From Candidatus Poribacteria bacterium (lineage in GTDB: Bacteria > Poribacteria > WGA-4E > PCPOR2b): a stretch of 64,000 nucleotides of DNA. The stretch lies in contig JAJDUM010000103.1 of NCBI GenBank assembly GCA_022826645.1, positions 1 through 64,000 on the forward strand. Direction: 5' to 3'. A program made the translations under genes and the position numbers. Under the pieces are notes generated by a model. That model ran no database searches. It worked only from the letters and a program-made list of their open reading frames with translations, and had not been told where the DNA came from. Of the stretch, positions 9,635 through 19,655 are shown piece by piece; position 1 is the first letter of the stretch; the number at the start of each line of letters is the position of its first letter.

Positions 9635-10885
9635 TTACTCCCGAAACCCCTGTTTTGCCCAGACCTCTTTCGCATACGCGATTGTCGCCTCCGACGGCTC
9701 AATATCACCGAGGATACTACTTGGCGGTTGACCTTCTTTTTTACGCCTTGGATCTGGGGACCAGTCGTCATTTTCATACTGCTGGCGCGCCGACTCCACC
9801 CGAAAATCGGGGACTTCAACTGGGGTAGAATCGTTGAGGGCAGATCGCCAAGCGAGAATACCAACAATACTCATGTCGATCCCACGATAGACATCAAGAT
9901 ACGGTTGTTCGCCCGTCCGAATGGCGTCCGCGAAGTGGTAGGTAGTAAAGAAATCACCTCCACCATGCCCTGCGGTTGTCGCTCTGCTGTGATGGACGGG
10001 AAAATCGGGCTTGTAGACGATTTCGGTTGGTTCTCCTTCATCTTTTTCCCACGGCTCGCGCCAAACGCGCAGCCGGTGTTTATCCCCATGACGACTGTTT
10101 TCCATCAGCCCCTTATTTCCGTGGATACGGACGTAATTCCCGTGCCCGCGTAGCCCGCCATGAAGTGACTTCATTACTGCCCCGTTATCCATTCGACAAA
10201 TGATGACAGCGCAGGTGTCGCTGCGTTTCATGTGCATGGTCTGGGTCGGATCATTGAAGTCGTAGGGCACCACAAATCCGTTCACCTTCACGGGACGGGT
10301 GTCTGTAATGTACATCACCGGGGCAATGGAGTGGGTGCAGTAGTAGGTAGAGGGTATCCAATTCCGCCAGTGGTTGGTTCCGCAGCTTCGAGCCAGCTTG
10401 ACTTCGGCCGGGTCAGGATGCACATACTCGCCCTCACCGTACTTAAATTCACCGATTCTGCCCTCACTGTATAGCCGATGCATCTCCTGATTATAAACCA
10501 TATAGGGATAGTTTTCGGCGAAAAGATAGACCTTTCCACTTTTCTCAAACGCACGCGCCAATGCCACCCCTTCCGCTATAGTGTGACAGGCGGCACACTC
10601 ACTCATCACATGTTTGTCTGCGGCAAACGCCTTGATTGCGAAGGGCGCATGTTCGTGAAAATAGTTAGCGAGCACAACCGCATCCATGTCGTGTTCAAGG
10701 AATTTGTCGTAGTCAGTATAAGTTGTTACATCAAGTTGATCGCCGACATGTTGCAGCTTCTCCTCCCACGTATCACAGATGGCTACCAATTCGAGTCCGA
10801 CTGCCGTTGCAGATCGCATAAAGCTTTGCCCACGCCCCGCTCCGACAACCCCTACGCGGATGTGTTCATTCCCAGAAATCTCCAT
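9635..10885 (-). CDS. Gfo/Idh/MocA family oxidoreductase
   Basis: A 416-residue NAD(P)-dependent sugar-type dehydrogenase. The N-terminal Rossmann domain shows VGVVGAGRG, and the EKP-like region is represented by HVMSECAACHTIAEGVALA rather than the usual EKP. The C-terminal alpha/beta domain carries GTNHWRNWIPSTYYCTHSIA, where the catalytic His region is expected. The start is placed at the ATG at 10885 because GGAGG lies 8 bp upstream; an in-frame TTG at 10900 overlaps that site. It is not obviously in an operon: the dnaK terminator lies just upstream. Substrate unknown; likely a sugar or inositol derivative. Confidence 0.85.
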   Translation of the reverse strand: MEISGNEHIRVGVVGAGRGQSFMRSATAVGLELVAICDTWEEKLQHVGDQLDVTTYTDYDKFLEHDMDAVVLANYFHEHAPFAIKAFAADKHVMSECAACHTIAEGVALARAFEKSGKVYLFAENYPYMVYNQEMHRLYSEGRIGEFKYGEGEYVHPDPAEVKLARSCGTNHWRNWIPSTYYCTHSIAPVMYITDTRPVKVNGFVVPYDFNDPTQTMHMKRSDTCAVIICRMDNGAVMKSLHGGLRGHGNYVRIHGNKGLMENSRHGDKHRLRVWREPWEKDEGEPTEIVYKPDFPVHHSRATTAGHGGGDFFTTYHFADAIRTGEQPYLDVYRGIDMSIVGILAWRSALNDSTPVEVPDFRVESARQQYENDDWSPDPRRKKEGQPPSSILGDIEPSEATIAYAKEVWAKQGFRE

Positions 10886-10902
10886 ATCACATACCTCCAA
10901 TA

Positions 10903-10945
10903 GAAGAAAAAAAACCTTGCGAAGGCTCGAAACCTTCGCAAGGTT
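10903..10945 (-). terminator. intrinsic terminator of dnaK
   Basis: A perfect 13-bp inverted repeat (arms 10933-10945 and 10913-10925, 7-nt loop) is followed on the minus strand by TTTTTTTTC. It lies about 100 bp after the dnaK stop and just before the ribosome-binding site of the oxidoreductase gene, which therefore needs its own promoter or read-through. Confidence 0.85.
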
Positions 10946-11048
10946 GGGATTTTCAACTTAACTTGGTTTATCAAGTGCCTGACATTTGTGAGTTGGTAGA
11001 TCCCTATACAGCAAAAACACGAATATCGAAGCACTTGAGTCCAACGTT

Positions 11049-13007
11049 CTATTTCCTATTTTCGTCGGCTTTTTTGTCGTCATCAACAACTTCATAATCA
11101 GCGTCAATGACCTCACCATCAGGAGACGAGGAGGTGGACTGCGGTTCGTCGGTTGGTGCGCTGTGATGTTCTGGCCCCGCAGATGGGTCACCACCAGCCT
11201 CGGCGGTTTGCTTATAGAGCTCTTCCGAAGCCTGGTGCCATACCTGCATCAGACTCTCAGTTTTCGCCTTAATATCTTCAGTATCGCTGCTTTCGAGGGC
11301 TTTTTTGAGTTCCTCAACGGCACTTTCAACATTACTCTTGATTGCCGCATCAACCTGATCGCCAAACTCGCCGAGATTCTTTTCTGTTTCATAGATTAGC
11401 GAATCTGCTTGATTATGTACTTCCACCTCTTCGCGCTTCTGCTGGTCTTCGGCGGCATGGGTTTCGGCATCTTGCACCATCTGATCAATTTCGGCTTCGG
11501 ACAATCCCGACGAAGCGGTGATGGTGATGTGTTGTTCCTTACCCGTTGCCTGATCCTTTGCAGAAACATTGAGAATACCATTTGCGTCAATATCAAAAGC
11601 CACCTCAATCTGTGGCATACTGCGCGGTGCCGGTGGTATGCCATCGAGTTGGAAGCGACCAATCGTTTTGTTGTAGACAGCCTGCTCTCGCTCGCCCTGC
11701 AACACATGTACATCAACAGTGGTCTGACTGTCTTGCGACGTTGTGAAGATTTGTGACTTCTTGGCGGGAATGGTTGTGTTCCGTTCGATGAGTCGGGTGA
11801 AGATTCCGCCCAACGTTTCGACACCCAACGACAGGGGAGTTACGTCAAGCAGCAAGATGTCTTTTACACCTTCGTCGCCAGAGAGGACACCGCCTTGAAT
11901 TGCGGCACCAATCGCAACAACTTCGTCAGGATTTACCCCTTTATGGGGCTCCCTACCAAACAGTCGCTGTACGGCTTCTTGAACTTTCGGCATCCGTGTT
12001 TGTCCGCCGACCAAGATAACCTCTTCAATGTCATTCGCAGACACCCCTGCATCCGCAAGGGCTTTCCGACACGGCTCAAGTGATCGTTCAACCAGATCGT
12101 CGGTAATCTGCTCAAGTTTTGCACGGGTCAGATTGACATTAAGGTGTTTTGGTCCGCCTGCATCTGCGGTGATAAAGGGTAAATTAATATCGGTTTGCAT
12201 AGCAGTCGAGAGTTCGCATTTTGCCTTTTCCGCGGCCTCTTTCAGCCTTTGCAGTGCCATGTTATCCTTGCAGAGATCTATTCCCTGCTCCCGTTGAAAC
12301 TCTTCAGCAAGCCAATCAATGATCTTCTGATCGAAATCGTCACCACCCAAGTGGGTATCCCCATTGGTACTTTTGACTTCAAATACACCGTCCCCGATTT
12401 CAAGGATTGAGATGTCAAAAGTACCTCCGCCCAAGTCATAGACGGCGATATTTTTGTCCTTCTGGTTATCCAGTCCGTAAGCCAATGATGCAGCGGTTGG
12501 CTCGTTGATGATACGAAGCACTTCCAATCCCGCGATCCTGCCTGCGTCCTTCGTCGCCTGACGCTGCGAATCGTTAAAATAAGCAGGAACTGTGATGACC
12601 GCTTGTGTTACTGATTCACCGAGGTAGGATTCTGCAGTTTCTTTCATCTTCTGAAGAATCATCGCGGAAACTTCAGGTGGCGCATGTTCTTTATCCTCAA
12701 TTTTTATTGACACATCGCCATCTTTATCGCTCAGAGCCTCGTAGGGCACGCGATTTATCTCTTCGCTCACTTCTCTATACTTACGTCCCATAAATCGCTT
12801 GACGGAGAAAATCGTATTTTTCGGATTGGTAACAGCTTGCCTTTTGGCAACTTGTCCGACTAACCGCTCTCCCTCTTTCGTAACAGCAACAACGGATGGC
12901 GTTGTTCTAGTGCCTTCAGCGTTTTCAAGCACTTTCGGCTCACCACCATCTAAAAGGGCAACGCATGAATTTGTGGTCCCCAAATCAATTCCAATGACTT
13001 TACTCAT
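11049..13007 (-). CDS. dnaK: molecular chaperone DnaK (Hsp70)
   Basis: A 652-residue cytosolic Hsp70. Nucleotide-binding-domain signatures are present: [25 protein letters not shown] and [11 protein letters not shown]. The substrate-binding domain follows the [16 protein letters not shown] linker region, and the tail ends in the acidic [15 protein letters not shown] typical of bacterial DnaK. The start is placed at the ATG with GGAGGG 7 bp upstream; an in-frame ATG five codons earlier overlaps that site. No grpE, dnaJ or hrcA adjoins it, and no CIRCE-type inverted repeat (TTAGCACTC-N9-GAGTGCTAA) is seen upstream, so heat control must use another route. A response-regulator gene lies 63 bp upstream on the same strand. 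Confidence 0.98.
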   Translation of the reverse strand: MSKVIGIDLGTTNSCVALLDGGEPKVLENAEGTRTTPSVVAVTKEGERLVGQVAKRQAVTNPKNTIFSVKRFMGRKYREVSEEINRVPYEALSDKDGDVSIKIEDKEHAPPEVSAMILQKMKETAESYLGESVTQAVITVPAYFNDSQRQATKDAGRIAGLEVLRIINEPTAASLAYGLDNQKDKNIAVYDLGGGTFDISILEIGDGVFEVKSTNGDTHLGGDDFDQKIIDWLAEEFQREQGIDLCKDNMALQRLKEAAEKAKCELSTAMQTDINLPFITADAGGPKHLNVNLTRAKLEQITDDLVERSLEPCRKALADAGVSANDIEEVILVGGQTRMPKVQEAVQRLFGREPHKGVNPDEVVAIGAAIQGGVLSGDEGVKDILLLDVTPLSLGVETLGGIFTRLIERNTTIPAKKSQIFTTSQDSQTTVDVHVLQGEREQAVYNKTIGRFQLDGIPPAPRSMPQIEVAFDIDANGILNVSAKDQATGKEQHITITASSGLSEAEIDQMVQDAETHAAEDQQKREEVEVHNQADSLIYETEKNLGEFGDQVDAAIKSNVESAVEELKKALESSDTEDIKAKTESLMQVWHQASEELYKQTAEAGGDPSAGPEHHSAPTDEPQSTSSSPDGEVIDADYEVVDDDKKADENRK

Positions 13008-13070
13008 CCTAAATCCCTCCATAAAATTAATGACAGTTGTTAATTGATTATTGATATAGGTATTTGCATA

Positions 13071-13565
13071 CTACTTGTGTCTGATAATTCGAATCCATCG
13101 GAAAATACTTAATCTCTTAATCTGAAGTGTCTGGGTGTCTCGACCTGTTGACCTCCGCTGCCCATCACCTTGATAACGTGGTCCTGGTTGTTGTTTGAGA
13201 TCTAACGCGCGGGAGACACATCCCAGCAGTTGCGGTAAGTCTATAGGTTTTGATATAAAGGTGTAGGCACCCGCGTCAAATACGTCAAACTTGACGCCCT
13301 GTGATGTGTTTGCACTCATGATGATAGCAGGCACACCCGGCTGAAATTGTTTAATCTGTTGAAATAATTCTGCGCCGGTTGTATCCGGCAGATTAAAATC
13401 TAGGAGCGCGAGATCTATCGTAGCCTCTCGAATAATTTCCAAAGCTTCGTATCCAGTCTCTGCGGACACAGCATCATAGCCGGCACGAGTCAAAACCTCG
13501 CCTAAGACTTCTAAAGAAGCCATATCATCATCCACTAGAAGAATTCTATAGCTGTGCCGGATCAT
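13071..13565 (-). CDS. single-domain response regulator
   Basis: A 164-residue protein with one receiver domain at about 6-125. The acidic pair is in LLVDDD, the phospho-acceptor Asp in LALLDFNLPD, the conserved Thr/Ser position in IIMSAN and the Lys in FISKPIDL. No output domain follows; the last 40 residues are basic and glutamine/arginine-rich (QQPGPRYQGDGQRRSTGRD), which could bind nucleic acid or be disordered. Such proteins usually act through phosphorelays or protein contacts. Whether it is cotranscribed with dnaK downstream is unknown. Confidence 0.88.
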   Translation of the reverse strand: MIRHSYRILLVDDDMASLEVLGEVLTRAGYDAVSAETGYEALEIIREATIDLALLDFNLPDTTGAELFQQIKQFQPGVPAIIMSANTSQGVKFDVFDAGAYTFISKPIDLPQLLGCVSRALDLKQQPGPRYQGDGQRRSTGRDTQTLQIKRLSIFRWIRIIRHK

Positions 13566-14008
13566 TTTTCAGTGCTCCTCTCCTTCCATTCCCGACGATA
13601 CATATTACTTTACGGACGAAGTCCGAGTTCACATCGCAGATTATCAGGCAATATATATGCCAACCCAAAGATCCTAGTCAGGAGCAGATTCAGCGGGCAG
13701 ATGAGCCTTGAAAATGCCAGAATGGCAATAATGCATTTCAGAGTCCTTGTCAATATGGCGCACACCCTTTGCTCAAATGCACAATATATCGTCCTCTACC
13801 TTGTATCGATCGAACGCAGAATTAAGTCTTCTACCAATAGTCACTCGACAAATTTACTAACAACAAAAATCCCACTCATTGTCCGGAGTTCAATTGACCG
13901 CATTCATAGGTAATAAACCGTACTGGACAAGCGAACAAAAATCAACCTGAAATTTCCCGTTTTCGGCAGACGAACAAGCATCTAACTGAAATAGAAAATA
14001 AACCGCCG
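13566..14008. other. 443-bp gap with no supported gene
   Basis: An open frame on the plus strand (13554-13913) overlaps the response-regulator start and has no ribosome-binding site, signal or recognisable domain; I judge it non-coding. No clear inverted repeat or strong promoter was found here. Confidence 0.5.
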
Positions 14009-16711
14009 TTACTTTGCTTCAAGCCAACTCGCGCCTGCATGGATATCAACCTTGATGGGCACATCAATCTGACAGGCATTTTCCATGAGGCGTTTGATTT
14101 CTGTTAAGACCTCACCTTGCTCGGATTTTGGCGCTTCAAATACCAGTTCGTCATGGACTTGCAGCAGTAGTTTCGTCTGCTTACCACTTTTCATGAGATA
14201 GTCATGAATTCCAAGCATAGCGAGTTTGATGAGTTCTGCGGCTGTGCCTTGCATCGGTGCATTAATAGCGACACGTTTTCCAAATTCCTGTGTATTACGG
14301 TCAGCGGCTCGGATCTCTGGAACATAGCAACGTCGTCCGAGGAGCGTCGTAACATATTCTTGCTCTTGGGCTTTTACCACGATCTTATCGAAATATTCCC
14401 TGACCCCAGCATAGGTGTGAAAGTAGTTGTCGATTAGTTGTTGCGCTTCACCAAACTCAATTTGAAGTTCGCTGGCAAGACGGAACGCCCCTACGCCGTA
14501 GACGATGCCGTAGTTCATTGTTTTCGCCTGCCGTCGCATATCGGCATCGATCTTACCCGACGGCAGTCCAAAGATAAGAGACGCAGATTGTGCGTGGATA
14601 TCCAGATCCTGTTCGAAGGCTTCCCGAAGACGATCGTCTCCGGAGAGATGAGCGAGGATACGCAATTCGATCTGTGAGTAATCCGCAACAATCAGTGTAT
14701 GTTCATCATCACTGGCAACGAATGCTCGGCGGATTTCCCGTCCTTCCGCGGTTCGCACAGGAATATTCTGCAGATTTGGATCACTGCTGCTGAGACGCCC
14801 CGTTCGGACACCGGCTTGATGAAACGATGTGTGGATGCGCCCAGTATCTGGGTTGATTAGTCCACCCAACGCATCGGTGTAGGTAGATTTGAGTTTGGCA
14901 AAGGAACGATACTCCAAAATCAGCTCTGGCAGTGGATGGTGTGGAGCCAACCTTTGTAAAACTCTAATATCGGTTGAATAACCTGTTTTCGTTCGACGCG
15001 TCAGATTCTTCGGCAGATTGAGTTCCTCAAACAGAATCTGTCCAAGCTGTTTTGGCGAATTAATATTAAATTCCTGTCCTGCCTCTCCGTAGATCTGATC
15101 CATTTTCTGATCAAGACGCTCTTGAAATTCTTGCGATAACTGTTTGAGATAATTACCGTCAACCTGAATCCCAGCCAACTCCATATCAGCAAGTACAGGA
15201 ATCAGTGGGATTTCAATATCCTGGAAAATATCGGTCAAGCCTTCCGCTGCCAACTCCGACTCAAACTTGTTCTTGAGCTGCAGCGTGACATCCACATCTT
15301 CGCAGGCGTACTCGGTGATCTGTGGGAGCGGGACAATGTCCATGGTTATCTGTTTCGAGCCTGTGCCGATCAGGTCTTTAATTGGAATCATTTTGTGGTT
15401 TAGATGCGTAAAGGCGAGGTCATTGAGACCGTGGCTGGATGACGCTGGATGCAGGAGTCCAGAAGCGACCATCGTGTCGAACGAGATGCCCTTCAATTCC
15501 ACCCCGTGACGTTTGGACACTTTCAGGTCATATTTTATATTTTGCCCCACTTTTTGATAGGAGGCATCTTCAAGAATAGGACGGAGAATCTCTAAAATTT
15601 GATCTTGGGGCAATAAAGATGGTGCATCAAGGAGGGAGTTCAGAGTCGGGATATAATATCCCTGATGTGGGTTAGTGGTGATGGCAATCCCAACGATCTG
15701 GGCTTCAATTGGGTTGGTTGAGGTGGTCTCCAAATCTACAGAAAGTTCCGTACTCTTCCTGAGTTCCTCAACGAGACGCTTCAAGTGGTTTTCATCCGTG
15801 ATCGTTTGATAGTCTGTGTCCGGCTTCGGAAGGTCGCTGTCTACTGTGATTTGATCGAGCAAGCTATGAAACTCAAGTTCGCGGAAAAGTGATAATAACG
15901 CTTCGTTGTTCCGATCTCCGACCTTGCACCCTTCCGGCGTAATGGGAAGCTCCAGAGCAGTTTCGAGGGTTGCCAACTTTTTGCTCAAGAGCGCATGGCT
16001 CTCGCCTGCTTCTAACTTGGTGCGAAATCGTTTCGGGACTTCGTCCAGCCGCTTAAGGAGGGTTTCGATTGTTCCAAATTCAGATAACAGTTTTGGACTG
16101 GTTTTTTCACCAATACCACTGACACCGGGAATTTGATCGACGCTATCACCCGCAAGTGCAAGGTAATCGGGGATCTGATACGGTTCAATCCCGTAACGCC
16201 TTTTGCACGCTGCTGCGTCGTAGATTTCATATCCACCACGCGGATTGACACGATGTACCTTAATCTTTGGAGAGATCAGCTGGAGCATATCTTTATCATT
16301 GGTCATAATCAACACGTCAAACCCTGCTGCCTCGGCCTGCTTCGCCAAGGTTCCGGCGACATCATCCGCTTCGTACTCTTTCATTTCCACGGTTGGAACG
16401 CCAAGTGCTTCTATGATTTTTCGCACATACGGAAATTGGGCAATGAGCGCGTCCGGGGTCGGGGGACGATCTGCCTTATAGGCAGCATAAAGTTCATCTC
16501 TCTTGCTTTTTCCCCCTCTATCAAAACAGATTGCTATGTACTGATTATTTTCATCCAGCAGTTTCAGGATCGTTCTTGTGAAGCTAAGTATTGCGGCTGT
16601 CGGTTGGCCTTGGGAATTGGTGAGTTGTTGTTGTGTTCCATAAAACGCGCGATAGACAAAGGCTGTACCGTCAATAATTAGCAGCTGTTTCGTGTCGTTT
16701 CGTTCTGCCAT
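14009..16711 (-). CDS. polA: DNA polymerase I
   Basis: A 900-residue three-domain Pol I for Okazaki-fragment processing and repair. The 5'-nuclease domain (about 1-295) has IDGTAFVYRAFYG, YEADDVAGTLA and TNDKDMLQL. The 3'-5' proofreading domain (about 305-490) keeps the metal-binding DLETT and CEDVDVTLQL, so it looks active, unlike in many Gram-positive and thermophile enzymes. The polymerase domain (about 520-900) has motif A DYSQIELRILAHLSGD, motif B RRQAKTMNYGIVYG and motif C QVHDELVFEAP. GGGAG lies upstream of the ATG. The gene stands alone with 140 bp before a membrane-protein pair. Confidence 0.98.
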   Translation of the reverse strand: MAERNDTKQLLIIDGTAFVYRAFYGTQQQLTNSQGQPTAAILSFTRTILKLLDENNQYIAICFDRGGKSKRDELYAAYKADRPPTPDALIAQFPYVRKIIEALGVPTVEMKEYEADDVAGTLAKQAEAAGFDVLIMTNDKDMLQLISPKIKVHRVNPRGGYEIYDAAACKRRYGIEPYQIPDYLALAGDSVDQIPGVSGIGEKTSPKLLSEFGTIETLLKRLDEVPKRFRTKLEAGESHALLSKKLATLETALELPITPEGCKVGDRNNEALLSLFRELEFHSLLDQITVDSDLPKPDTDYQTITDENHLKRLVEELRKSTELSVDLETTSTNPIEAQIVGIAITTNPHQGYYIPTLNSLLDAPSLLPQDQILEILRPILEDASYQKVGQNIKYDLKVSKRHGVELKGISFDTMVASGLLHPASSSHGLNDLAFTHLNHKMIPIKDLIGTGSKQITMDIVPLPQITEYACEDVDVTLQLKNKFESELAAEGLTDIFQDIEIPLIPVLADMELAGIQVDGNYLKQLSQEFQERLDQKMDQIYGEAGQEFNINSPKQLGQILFEELNLPKNLTRRTKTGYSTDIRVLQRLAPHHPLPELILEYRSFAKLKSTYTDALGGLINPDTGRIHTSFHQAGVRTGRLSSSDPNLQNIPVRTAEGREIRRAFVASDDEHTLIVADYSQIELRILAHLSGDDRLREAFEQDLDIHAQSASLIFGLPSGKIDADMRRQAKTMNYGIVYGVGAFRLASELQIEFGEAQQLIDNYFHTYAGVREYFDKIVVKAQEQEYVTTLLGRRCYVPEIRAADRNTQEFGKRVAINAPMQGTAAELIKLAMLGIHDYLMKSGKQTKLLLQVHDELVFEAPKSEQGEVLTEIKRLMENACQIDVPIKVDIHAGASWLEAK

Positions 16712-16850
16712 CGTATCTCCCTTACGCTTTTTCCATATATTATCCGAATATTGTTCGATAAATTATGATCACTTACAGTTAAGCCACACCGCAAGTGGTT
16801 TGCTTTATTAAGCAGCTTTCGATATTTTGATGCGTGCCAATGCGGAGCAG

Positions 16851-17483
16851 TTATAACGCTAACTGAAGCACCACTACCGTATTCGCAATAGCGATCGGTG
16901 CGGCAATGATAGTTTGAAGAAACGTGTGTCTCTTGCGGTGCACCCGTGCCCATGCAATGAACGGCAATAGGATGAACAGATAGATAAATTGGCTGCTGAT
17001 TAGCGTCGCAAGCCCTGTCATACACCCCGCGGCAACCCCGCTGTGGAAGCTGATCTTCCAGACCTGTGTGATTAAGGTAAGCACCAGTCCATTAATGACG
17101 CAGGCGATGCAGAGCCAGACGATCTCCTGTGGTACATTGAGAAGGTGTAAAATACCGCTGCCAACAAGCGCACTTACAAGCGAAAATATTAGGGGGTTGG
17201 CACGTTGTTCCCTGACAGTTAAACGAACATCGCTCAGTCGCCCCAGACGAAAAAGGATCAAAATATAAAGCATGGGCAGCACACCGGCAAACAGTATGAC
17301 AATCACCATCCACAACAATCCCTGCTGCATTGTCGCAACGGAGGCACGGACGATTAGTAGGATGGACGCAATCGGCAATAGGAATGGACTGAAGAGCACG
17401 GATATAGTAACCGCAATTCGATTGAGCATTTTTATGTTTAGTGTGTGACGTATTACTTTAGAGTCAGAACCGCTATCAGGCAT
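16851..17483 (-). CDS. membrane protein, possibly PAP2-phosphatase-like
   Basis: A 210-residue integral membrane protein with about six hydrophobic segments. The stretch WKISFHSGVAAGC, placed between helices, resembles the S-x-H core of the PAP2 phosphatase superfamily, and RLSDVRLTVREQR resembles the upstream basic motif (K-x6-RP) only loosely. It could act on polyprenyl or lipid phosphates, or be a degenerate relative. Its ATG overlaps the end of the upstream membrane-protein gene by 8 bp, so the two are co-translated and may form one complex. Confidence 0.6.
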   Translation of the reverse strand: MPDSGSDSKVIRHTLNIKMLNRIAVTISVLFSPFLLPIASILLIVRASVATMQQGLLWMVIVILFAGVLPMLYILILFRLGRLSDVRLTVREQRANPLIFSLVSALVGSGILHLLNVPQEIVWLCIACVINGLVLTLITQVWKISFHSGVAAGCMTGLATLISSQFIYLFILLPFIAWARVHRKRHTFLQTIIAAPIAIANTVVVLQLAL

Positions 17484-17832
17484 GATTAATTATTTCTGGA
17501 GATTTATTCTGGAGCCAAGGAATCTTGCTACTATTCCAATCTCGATAGAGCAGGAACGCGCCCAAGACCAACAAACCGTCTCGGAGCAACCCCATGAGTA
17601 ATTCATACAACATCAAGAACTCCTCGATTTTCATGGGTGGAGTCCACCAGTTCAGTTCCCCAACAACCCACTGGTCTACGTATAGCCTGAGAACATAGTT
17701 TTGAATCAAACCTAAGGTCGGAGGATAAACAAGCACCGCAGTAATAATTATCAAACCCTTTGAGCGTGTACGGATACACAGCAATACCAGCAAACCTGTG
17801 AATACTAACGTTAGTACTAAAGTAACACCCAA
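17476..17832 (-). CDS. small hypothetical membrane protein
   Basis: About 118 residues with three hydrophobic segments (residues 2-20, 25-45 and 80-98) and a charged tail. I do not recognise a family. The start is uncertain: TTG at 17832 is the first conventional start codon, but the frame stays open upstream to a good GAGGAG at 17871-17866, from which only an ATA codon (17859) is well spaced, and the nearby ATG is out of frame. A non-standard start or a base error are both possible. It overlaps the next membrane-protein gene by 8 bp, suggesting a functional pair. Confidence 0.6.
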   Translation of the reverse strand: MGVTLVLTLVFTGLLVLLCIRTRSKGLIIITAVLVYPPTLGLIQNYVLRLYVDQWVVGELNWWTPPMKIEEFLMLYELLMGLLRDGLLVLGAFLLYRDWNSSKIPWLQNKSPEIINHA

Positions 17833-17956
17833 AAGCGTGTGTTGTACAAAATCATATATCGGTAACTCCTCTCGTTCTTCGAGACATTAGGAAACAGGTG
17901 TTATCTATTGTATCATATTTACCCACATCAACGCACATCAAATGCGCTGTTTTCCC

Positions 17957-17986
17957 TTGACACACCCTCTTAATTTCTGCGACAAT
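17957..17986 (+). promoter_or_regulatory. candidate promoter for the ABC importer operon
   Basis: TTGACA at 17957-17962 and GACAAT at 17981-17986 are 18 bp apart, about 85 bp before the binding-protein gene. The -10 is only a 4/6 match. Confidence 0.35.
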
Positions 17987-18072
17987 GTTTTGATGGGAGC
18001 CTGTATCTTGAAGGTTCGCTGAATTGCTGATATGTTTGGACTTCAATTAGATAAATTTAGGAGCATACCTAC

Positions 18073-19647
18073 ATGAAACGATCATACCGATACATCTTCG
18101 CAATTTTTATGTTTTTGATGTCTGCCATCTACGTAGCAGACGCGCAAGTAATTGGGGGCACACTGATTTTTGGACGTGGCGGCGATTCTGTTGGACTCGA
18201 TCCTGCCCACGAAGAGGATGGCGAATCCTTCAAGGTGTGTGAGAACATCTATGATAGACTCGTACAATACAAAAACGAGAGTACGGAAATCGAGCCTGCG
18301 CTGGCAGAATCGTGGGAATCATCGGAGGATGGGTTGACGTGGCGATTTTATCTCCGCAAAGGGGTTAAGTTCCATGATGGCACACCTTTCAACGCGAACG
18401 CTGTGCTTTTTTCGCTCAACCGCCAGCACGATCCAAACCACCCCTTTCATAACGTTGGTGGTTCCTATACTTACTGGTCATATACCGGATTAGCCAAAAT
18501 CGTCGAGAAAATCACGGCACCGGATGCATACACAGTTGAAATCACTCTCAAACGCCCCTACGCCCCTTTCATCTACACCATCGCAATGCCACCTTTTTCA
18601 ATCGTCAGTCCAACCGCCCTTCAGAAATGGAAGGAGGATTTTACAAATCACCCGGTTGGCACAGGACCGTTCAAATTTGTACGTTGGGACCACGGGGATA
18701 AGGTTGTTTTAGAAGTAAACAAAGACTATTGGGAAGGACGTCCGCCGCTCGACCGAATTATTCTCCGATCCATCCCCGACAATTCGGCGCGCCTTATTGA
18801 GTTACAAAATGGGAGTATTCATGCAATGGAATTTCCGAATCCGGATGACCTATCTCAGATTCGTGCAGATGATCAACTCAGGATTATTGAACAACCGGGC
18901 ATGAACATCGGTTACCTCGCCATGAACTTCGACAAAAAGCCTTTCGATAATCTCAATGTTCGGCTCGCCATCAACCATGCGATTAACAAGCACGAGATTG
19001 TCAAAGAACTGTATCAAGGCATGGGCATCCCGGCTAAAAACCCCATTCCCCCGACGATGTGGAGCTATGACGACTCAATTGAAGAATACACCTACAATCC
19101 GGCAAAGGCAAAGGCGTTGCTTGCAGCGGCAGGTTACCCAGACGGTTTCGAGACAACGCTATGGGCATTGCCGGTGCCACGTCCATACATCCCCGACGGA
19201 AGCGCCCTTGCCGCAGCCATCCAGTCAGATTTGCGCCATGTTGGGATCAAGGCAAAGATTGTGACCTTCGATTGGGGAACATATTTGGATAAGGTAACAA
19301 ACGGTGAACACGATACAGCAATGCTCGGTTGGTCTGCTGACCTCGGCGATCCGGATAACTTCTTCTCTTATCTTTTGAGCAAGGAGGCAGCGAAAAAACC
19401 GGCGGGGAACATTGCATTCTACCGCAGCGATGAGATGCAGGAACTTCTGGACCAAGCACAATCAACTACGGATCAAGCCAAGCGGATCGAACTTTATAAA
19501 AAAGCCCAAGCAATTTTTCACCATGATGTGCCTTGGGTGCCCCTAGCACACGCCAAACAGATTCTAATCATCAACAAGCGGATTAAGAATCTCAAACTCC
19601 ATCCCACCTCGTGGAAATATTTTCGACAGATCTGGCTTGAAAAGTGA
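18073..19647 (+). CDS. ABC transporter substrate-binding protein, peptide/nickel family 5
   Basis: A 524-residue periplasmic binding protein of the DppA/OppA type. A signal peptide spans about residues 1-24 (hydrophobic IFAIFMFLMSAIYVADA). The mature part shows family features such as GLDPAHEEDGESF, AESWESSEDGLTWRFYLRKG, and FHDGTPFNANAVLFSL, followed by VGTGPFKFVRWDHGDKV. It probably delivers peptides or small organic solutes to the two permeases encoded next. AGGAG precedes the ATG. The stop is 8 bp before the first permease gene. No lipobox was seen, so it is probably soluble in the periplasm. Confidence 0.93.
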   Translation: MKRSYRYIFAIFMFLMSAIYVADAQVIGGTLIFGRGGDSVGLDPAHEEDGESFKVCENIYDRLVQYKNESTEIEPALAESWESSEDGLTWRFYLRKGVKFHDGTPFNANAVLFSLNRQHDPNHPFHNVGGSYTYWSYTGLAKIVEKITAPDAYTVEITLKRPYAPFIYTIAMPPFSIVSPTALQKWKEDFTNHPVGTGPFKFVRWDHGDKVVLEVNKDYWEGRPPLDRIILRSIPDNSARLIELQNGSIHAMEFPNPDDLSQIRADDQLRIIEQPGMNIGYLAMNFDKKPFDNLNVRLAINHAINKHEIVKELYQGMGIPAKNPIPPTMWSYDDSIEEYTYNPAKAKALLAAAGYPDGFETTLWALPVPRPYIPDGSALAAAIQSDLRHVGIKAKIVTFDWGTYLDKVTNGEHDTAMLGWSADLGDPDNFFSYLLSKEAAKKPAGNIAFYRSDEMQELLDQAQSTTDQAKRIELYKKAQAIFHHDVPWVPLAHAKQILIINKRIKNLKLHPTSWKYFRQIWLEK

Positions 19648-19655
19648 CGTGACGC

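Noticed and set aside
12999-13070. A CIRCE heat-shock operator upstream of dnaK
   Set aside because: No TTAGCACTC inverted repeat is present.
13554-13913. A 119-residue frame in the gap before polA
   Set aside because: It overlaps the response-regulator start, has no ribosome-binding site and no domain-like composition.
17852-18046. A 64-residue minus-strand frame between the membrane genes and the ABC operon
   Set aside because: It has low-complexity composition, no ribosome-binding site and overlaps the candidate promoter region.
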